Notes under the pieces: generated by a model | The model's input: only the letters and a program-made list of their open reading frames with translations | Databases searched by the model: none | Told to the model about the DNA's origin: nothing | DNA from: a virus | Length of the DNA stretch: 34,447 nucleotides | Reading direction: 5' to 3' (one strand) | Virus record (IMG/VR): IMGVR_UViG_3300026519_000039 | Span: 1-34,447 of that record | Made by a program: the position numbers and the translations under genes | Part shown: positions 30,573 through 34,447 of the stretch, piece after piece | How positions within the stretch are numbered: the first letter of the stretch is position 1 | Layout of the letters: every line of letters starts with the position of its first letter

Positions 30573-31547
30573 ATGACGCATACGAAGCAGACGACCGATT
30601 TGGTGGCCGCCACGCCGATGCGCGAAGAGGCTGGCGGCTCCGTATCCATCGTGCCGCAACACATGGGCCACGTGGTGGAGTTCGCCAAGCTGATGAGCAA
30701 GGCGCGCGGGGCCATCAGGCAGGAATACATCGACAACCCCGGCGCGTGCCTCGCGGTTACGACCGCCGCCCTGCGCTTTGGAATGGACCCGTTCGCCCTG
30801 GCGCAGAAGGCGTATTTCGTCAACGGCCAGATAGCCTACGAGGCGCAGGTCATCATGGCGCTGCTGAACACGCGCGCGCCCATTAAGGGCAGGCTGCGCT
30901 ATGAATACAACGGCTCTGGCGCTGATCGCAGGTGCACATGTAAGGCGACGCTGGAAGATGGAGATGAGGTGTCTTACACCACGCCGCCACTACGGATGAT
31001 CGCCGGCAAATCGCCGTTGTGGAAACGCGATCCTGATCAGCAGCTTGCATACTACGCCGCGCGCTCGCTGGCGCGCAGGCATTTCCCAGAAGTCATCATG
31101 GGCGTCTATGCCCGCGATGAGCTTCAGGATGGTGATGCGGTAGAGCTAGATAGCAACGCAACCGCCACCGTCGTCGATGACGCCGCGCCAGGCCAGGCAA
31201 ATCCGCTGTTGGCTGAAGCGGCAGATGATGACGGCGATGACGATGACACCATCGACGTGGATGTGGAGATTGACGGCGATGACGCGGAAGAGCTGGCGCC
31301 GCAGGAAGAGGGAGCGCCCTCAGAAGAAGCAGAAGACTATGACAACACATTCATCGAGACGCTTATCAAGTGCCTTCCAGATATCACGGACATCGGCAGC
31401 TTGCGCACAATATGGAAGACACATGAAGAGCGGCTAAAGGCAATCAAGGCAGAGAAACCGGTTCTCTATGAAAGGGCGCTCCAGGCGTTTGAGGCGCGGA
31501 AGAAGAAGCTGATGGAGGATGTGAATGGCGATAATCACAAACATTGA
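30573..31547 (+). CDS. recT: RecT-family single-strand annealing protein
   Basis: 324 residues from ATG 30573 (AAGGAGG 5 nt upstream). The core (about residues 30-190) is typical RecT: NPGACLAVTTAALRFGMDPF, AYFVNGQIAYEAQVIMALLN, then DQQLAYYAARSLARRHFPEV and MGVYARDEL. After it comes a strongly acidic linker (DDDGDDDDTIDVDVEIDGDD, about residues 220-255), and a separate helical C-terminal module with LRTIWKTHEERLKAIKAEKP. Anneals complementary strands made by the RecE-like nuclease, working with SSB. Supports recombination-dependent growth and gene exchange, which may underlie the fibre mosaicism. Overlaps the methylase gene by 23 bp. Confidence 0.95.
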   Translation: MTHTKQTTDLVAATPMREEAGGSVSIVPQHMGHVVEFAKLMSKARGAIRQEYIDNPGACLAVTTAALRFGMDPFALAQKAYFVNGQIAYEAQVIMALLNTRAPIKGRLRYEYNGSGADRRCTCKATLEDGDEVSYTTPPLRMIAGKSPLWKRDPDQQLAYYAARSLARRHFPEVIMGVYARDELQDGDAVELDSNATATVVDDAAPGQANPLLAEAADDDGDDDDTIDVDVEIDGDDAEELAPQEEGAPSEEAEDYDNTFIETLIKCLPDITDIGSLRTIWKTHEERLKAIKAEKPVLYERALQAFEARKKKLMEDVNGDNHKH

Positions 31548-32085
31548 CGCGCTCTCGGTTGGCCATTACGGCGCAATCCTTGCTGATCCGCCGTGGCCAT
31601 GGCAGGCACGCAGCCCGAAAGGTGAGGGCCGCAGCGCCAAGCGCCACTATCCGGTGATGCAGCTTGATGAGATCAAGGCCCTGCCGGTGCAGCGTATCGC
31701 CGCAAATGATTGCGTGCTGTTCCTGTGGTGCATCGACTCGATGCTGCCGCAGGCCCTGGAGGTCATCGAGGCGTGGGGATTCACGTTCAAGACTGTGGCC
31801 TTCACGTGGGTCAAGAAGAACCGCGCCTCAGACGGCTTCTTTACCGGCATGGGCTACTGGACACGGGCCAATCCAGAAATGTGCCTGCTGGCCACCAGAG
31901 GCCGCCCTTGTCGTATAGCCAGAAACGTGCAGCAATTGGTTATCGCACCGCGAGGGCGGCACAGCGAGAAACCCGCTGAGGTGCACAGGCGTATCGAGCG
32001 ATTGGTGGCCGGGCCGTATCTTGAGTTGTTCGCCCGGCGGCCGGTTGCTGGATGGGACGTGTGGGGAAATGAGGTGCAACAATGA
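31525..32085 (+). CDS. MT-A70 family adenine-N6 DNA methyltransferase
   Basis: 186 residues, ATG 31525 after GGAGGATGTGA. AILADPPWPW (about residues 17-26) is the DPPW catalytic motif. LFLWCIDSMLPQALEVIEAWGF, TFKTVAFTWVKKN and the closing YLELFARRPVAGWDVWGNE are hallmarks of the MT-A70 class. It methylates the N6 of adenine, most likely to protect phage DNA from host restriction or to mark it. No partner endonuclease nearby. Overlaps RecT and the next gene (ATGA). Confidence 0.95.
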   Translation: MAIITNIDALSVGHYGAILADPPWPWQARSPKGEGRSAKRHYPVMQLDEIKALPVQRIAANDCVLFLWCIDSMLPQALEVIEAWGFTFKTVAFTWVKKNRASDGFFTGMGYWTRANPEMCLLATRGRPCRIARNVQQLVIAPRGRHSEKPAEVHRRIERLVAGPYLELFARRPVAGWDVWGNEVQQ

Positions 32086-32393
32086 CTGAACCAGCACTCT
32101 GGAAGCTCAAAAGATGGGGCAGTGCTGATGACGAGTTTCTAAAAATCATCAATAAACTTGACGAAATGCCAGGAATACATTCGTGGAAAGTTGAAATTAC
32201 AGGAGACTTTGTTCGCGCAACGTTATATGTCAAAGATGGAGACAAGTTCATAGAGGACATCTATTGGTATACGCCAAAGATTGGCGTCCCAATAATGATG
32301 CATGTCATCATGGTCATGAGGGGATTGCTGAAACGCGCAATGGAATATAACTTGCACGTCAATCCTCCAATGCCTTTCATGCAATGGAAGTGA
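32082..32393 (+). CDS. Small hypothetical protein
   Basis: 103 residues, ATGA overlap with the methylase stop. Its DNA is clearly AT-richer than its neighbours. Contains WKVEITGDFVRATLYVKDGD, a short beta-type segment, and PIMMHVIMVMRGLL, which may be a buried helix. No family recognised. It is the last gene of the operon; its stop abuts the stop of the convergent lysis-block gene with no terminator between. Confidence 0.68.
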   Translation: MTEPALWKLKRWGSADDEFLKIINKLDEMPGIHSWKVEITGDFVRATLYVKDGDKFIEDIYWYTPKIGVPIMMHVIMVMRGLLKRAMEYNLHVNPPMPFMQWK

Positions 32394-32687
32394 TCACTGA
32401 GCCTGCCGCTTGCGTTCCAGCAGGGCATCCAGCTTGGTCTCGATGCGGTCAAGGCGGCCATATAGCGCTTCCAACCGCACATCGACGCGTGCAGCCCTGT
32501 CCTCCTGCGTGCGTAGTCGCGACACGACATCGCTGAAGCGCGCCCAGTCGCGCTCCAGCGCATCGACACGAGCGGACAGTGAGGCAGCCCACCACACGGC
32601 AGCTATTGTCTGCATCATGATTGTGATGATGAGCGCCACAGGCACACGCTTGTCCAGGTGCCACCCTTCCGAAGCCGGATCCTTCAT
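32394..32687 (-). CDS. Membrane-anchored coiled-coil protein, lysis block
   Basis: 97 residues from ATG 32687 (ATGA overlap). N-terminal EGWHLDKRVPVALIITIMMQ and TIAAVWWAASL form one transmembrane segment, followed by a coiled coil (DALERDWARFSDVV, VDVRLEALYGRLDRIETKLD). This plan occurs in small phage proteins near holin genes and resembles an inner-membrane spanin or holin accessory, but no outer-membrane lipoprotein partner is evident. Last gene of the late operon. Confidence 0.65.
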   Translation of the reverse strand: MKDPASEGWHLDKRVPVALIITIMMQTIAAVWWAASLSARVDALERDWARFSDVVSRLRTQEDRAARVDVRLEALYGRLDRIETKLDALLERKRQAQ

Positions 32688-33037
32688 CTCCTGCCCCACC
32701 TCCTATCGATGATCGAAAGCCCGAAGATGCTTGCCATAGCCGCCCAGAAATAGGGCTGAAACCATTTCGGCAGCTCCAGCGGCGTCAGCCATTCCATCGG
32801 AAAGGTGCTGTCTATCATGATTGCCGCGAAATACACCGCAGCACTTACTTCCGCCAGGAACAGCGGCAATCTGCCGAGCAAATAGCCCAGCTTGACGCGG
32901 CGCACAGCGGCATCTGCCTGCAATGCAGCCTGCTGCACGCCAGCGCGCAACCGATCGCGATCATTCTGCGCGTCGATGTAGAGCTCGCCAAGTCTCACAA
33001 GCGGCGCAGCCAGCGCATTGACCAGCCACCTGATCAT
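32684..33037 (-). CDS. Membrane protein in lysis block
   Basis: 117 residues from ATG 33037 (GAGGA 6 nt upstream; ATGA overlap with the holin-like gene). Residues 1-50 are an amphipathic helix region, then hydrophobic segments LPLFLAEVSAAVYFAAIMI and WFQPYFWAAMASIFGLSII, so two membrane passes. Ends with basic residues. Similar proteins sit beside endolysins in proteobacterial phages. It could be the holin, with the 74-residue protein as partner, or an antiholin. Confidence 0.65.
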   Translation of the reverse strand: MIRWLVNALAAPLVRLGELYIDAQNDRDRLRAGVQQAALQADAAVRRVKLGYLLGRLPLFLAEVSAAVYFAAIMIDSTFPMEWLTPLELPKWFQPYFWAAMASIFGLSIIDRRWGRR

Positions 33038-33258
33038 TCGTCTTCCTCGAGCGCATCTCCACGCATAGGCGCGCCCATGCCGATCGGCGTGTCCGTGATC
33101 GCGCGCAGCGCCACGTTGGCCATTGCGATGGCAATGATCAGCCCAGCCGCCACCTTCGGATTGTCGAAGATGCGGAACATGTCCAATGTCGCCGCGGCAC
33201 CGATGCCGGCCACCAGCATGTTGAACAGCACCGTGCGCCAGCCCTTCAGAACAACCAT
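33034..33258 (-). CDS. Holin-like small membrane protein
   Basis: 74 residues, two hydrophobic segments: LFNMLVAGIGAAATLDMF and VAAGLIIAIAMANVALRAIT, then TDTPIGMGAP and an acidic tail. The KGWRTVLFN opening and N-x2-LRA-x-T-x-TP ending are common in small membrane proteins beside phage endolysins. Overlaps the endolysin end by 13 bp. It probably forms or triggers the membrane lesion that starts lysis. Confidence 0.7.
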   Translation of the reverse strand: MVVLKGWRTVLFNMLVAGIGAAATLDMFRIFDNPKVAAGLIIAIAMANVALRAITDTPIGMGAPMRGDALEEDE

Positions 33259-33884
33259 GCCACCACCTCCTGTATTTCATTCATGAATGCCGCAACCAGC
33301 GTGCCTGCTGCCACCACGAATGCCGACCATGCCGCTGCAAGCTCCTTGTAGTCGCGCGGCATGGGCGCGTTGTCGTTTGCCGCAGCTGGCGCAGGTGGCG
33401 CGTCAGGTTGCCGCAGCGCGACAGGGGCGGTGAACAACTTGCCCTCCGCACGCCGCCGCCGCACCAGCCCGCGCAGCTGCACGAGCCTGCCTTTCACCCG
33501 CGCCTTCGTCCAGCGCATCAGCAGGCGCGGCACGTCATCGTATCGGCCATCCCGCACCGCGCGGAAGACGGAAGAGCGGCGGAAGTTGCCGATGCCGACG
33601 TTGTAGGCGAAGCTCACCAGCGCGCCGAACTGGTTCTCGTTCAGCCGCTGCATCACGTCCTTGCCAAGCGCTGCCGCTACACTCTGCGCGAAGCGCTCCA
33701 CGTCCCGGCGCAGGATTTCCTCAGCCTCTGCCATGGTGATGCGCATGCCGGGCCGCACCTTCGGCGGCCCGGCACGGGAGGTGTGGCCGTAGCCGATCGT
33801 CCACACACCAACGGCATCGCGGTAGGCCTTCAGGCGCAACCCCTCGAAGCGGCGAATGAGTTCTATAGTGTTTTCATTGATCAC
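33246..33884 (-). CDS. Endolysin (GH24 lysozyme) with C-terminal membrane segment, copy B
   Basis: 212 residues from GTG 33884 (GGGGGTG upstream; GTGA overlap with tail fibre B). Catalytic triad E14, D23, T29 fits E-x8-D-x5-T; LNENQFGALVSFAYNVGIGN is the usual lysozyme core. Family members are commonly about 150-165 residues; here an Ala/Pro linker (APPAPAAANDNAPMP) is followed by SAFVVAAGTLVAAFMNEIQE and a hydrophobic end, a likely transmembrane anchor at the C-terminus. The N-terminus has no signal or SAR segment. Cleaves peptidoglycan at lysis. Confidence 0.93.
   Translation of the reverse strand: MINENTIELIRRFEGLRLKAYRDAVGVWTIGYGHTSRAGPPKVRPGMRITMAEAEEILRRDVERFAQSVAAALGKDVMQRLNENQFGALVSFAYNVGIGNFRRSSVFRAVRDGRYDDVPRLLMRWTKARVKGRLVQLRGLVRRRRAEGKLFTAPVALRQPDAPPAPAAANDNAPMPRDYKELAAAWSAFVVAAGTLVAAFMNEIQEVVAWLF
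33535..33661. repeat. 127-bp exact repeat of positions 1-127
   Basis: Identical over 127 bases to the left end of the window, then diverging at base 128 (C versus T). The block encodes the QRLNENQFGALVSFAYNVGI core of both endolysins. Length exactly 127 equals a common maximum k-mer in short-read assembly, so it probably marks a branch point in the assembly graph. Confidence 0.95.
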
Positions 33885-34447
33885 ACCAACACACCCCCAT
33901 CAACAAATCTCCAGTTCGTTCCGTCAGAATAGGCCAACTTGTCATTAACAAAAATAAGGCACCCATTCTTGTTTGTTGCATCAGGGAGACCTGAAGAAGA
34001 AAAATATCTGCCAATTCCTATGGCACCATTCACATCAAGACTCACTCTTGGAGTGAGTGTTCCCACGCCAACGTTCGTTCCATAAAAAACAAACGGAGAA
34101 GAAGATGATGATATGTATCCAATATTATCAAGACCACCCACACGCGAACGTATCTCACCTTTTGTGCCAGAACCATGTGCGTTAAATGAAAAAGATTGTG
34201 CTGTTACATTCTTGAGATAAAGAATGTCAGGCAGTCTGAAGTTCACAATCCTTATTGAAGAATTTGTCGCTGAAAATTCCTGATAGTGCGCAATGATGAG
34301 ATTTCTTTCGTCGTCAGAAGATGTGAGAACGGATGTATAACCGCCTGCGCCAACAGTGAATCCGCCTTCCAAATCGGAAGGTGTAGACCAAACAGCACCA
34401 GACAACACTACCTCAGATACAGAAGCAATCCTATATCTGAGGACACC
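33881..34447 (-). CDS. Tail fibre C-terminal part, variant B, open at the window end
   Basis: 189 residues, reading open to the last base without a start, so the N-terminus lies outside. Contains GGYTSVLTSSDDERNLIIAH, GVGTLTPRVSLDVNGAIGIG, and the ending LAYSDGTNWRFVDGG, a frequent C-terminal signature of phage receptor-binding fibres. DNA is distinctly AT-richer than the genome, as in the tip of fibre A, yet the two share no visible similarity. It occupies the same place relative to the endolysin as fibre A, so it is an alternative fibre tip from a variant or a second fibre gene. Confidence 0.8.
   Translation of the reverse strand, partial: GVLRYRIASVSEVVLSGAVWSTPSDLEGGFTVGAGGYTSVLTSSDDERNLIIAHYQEFSATNSSIRIVNFRLPDILYLKNVTAQSFSFNAHGSGTKGEIRSRVGGLDNIGYISSSSSPFVFYGTNVGVGTLTPRVSLDVNGAIGIGRYFSSSGLPDATNKNGCLIFVNDKLAYSDGTNWRFVDGGVLV

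Noticed and set aside
33881-34447. Fibre variation by a diversity-generating retroelement or invertible segment
   Set aside because: No reverse transcriptase, template repeat, recombinase or inverted copy seen; the two fibre tips are simply unrelated.

Overview
This window is almost the whole genome of a GC-rich, tailed bacteriophage with a short-tail (podovirus) structural plan. The order terminase - portal - Bbp19-like protein - scaffold - capsid - tail tube A and B - internal virion proteins - tail fibre - lysis genes supports this. The host is most likely a GC-rich Gram-negative proteobacterium, but the sequence does not name it. I see no integrase, tRNA, DNA polymerase, helicase or phage RNA polymerase, so replication and transcription probably rely on host enzymes. 

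Layout. The late block is on the minus strand from 20605 down to 1 and continues, across the window ends, into 33884-32394: two small genes, TerS, TerL, portal, scaffold, capsid, tail, ejection proteins, tail fibre, endolysin, holin-like genes. A first plus-strand operon (20886-24107) starts at a TTGACA/TATGAT promoter. It holds unrecognised genes that are unusually rich in perfect inverted repeats, and ends with a Cro-like gene. A minus-strand replication operon (29507-24097) carries a HTH protein, a Gly/Ser/Tyr/Asp-repeat protein, two Lar-like zinc proteins, an O-like replication protein with iterons inside its gene, a DnaA-domain-IV protein, SSB and a DUF1064-like nuclease. A second plus-strand operon (29587-32393) carries a RecE-like exonuclease, RecT annealing protein and MT-A70 adenine methylase. 

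Ends. Positions 1-127 are identical to 33535-33661, and the reading phase of the endolysin is preserved across that junction. The simplest reading is a genome that closes as a circle of about 33.5 kb (or has terminal redundancy). Two alternative tail-fibre/endolysin N-terminal modules would branch from the same 127-bp point: module A at 1-1699 and module B at 33662-34447. 

Main new signals. (1) A repeated late-promoter motif, AACCTCACC-N17-TATGCT/TAGAAT, occurs three times and splits the late region into head-assembly, capsid/tail and fibre/lysis units, with a terminator between the first two. (2) Early genes whose coding sequence is packed with perfect hairpins are followed by a structured noncoding block and terminator. 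(3) A possible small RNA has a CCUCC (anti-Shine-Dalgarno) loop. (4) A shared ATGATGA-NN-TCATCA(T/C) palindrome lies at both plus-strand early promoters. (5) Three 23-bp iterons and three 12-bp repeats lie inside the replication gene.
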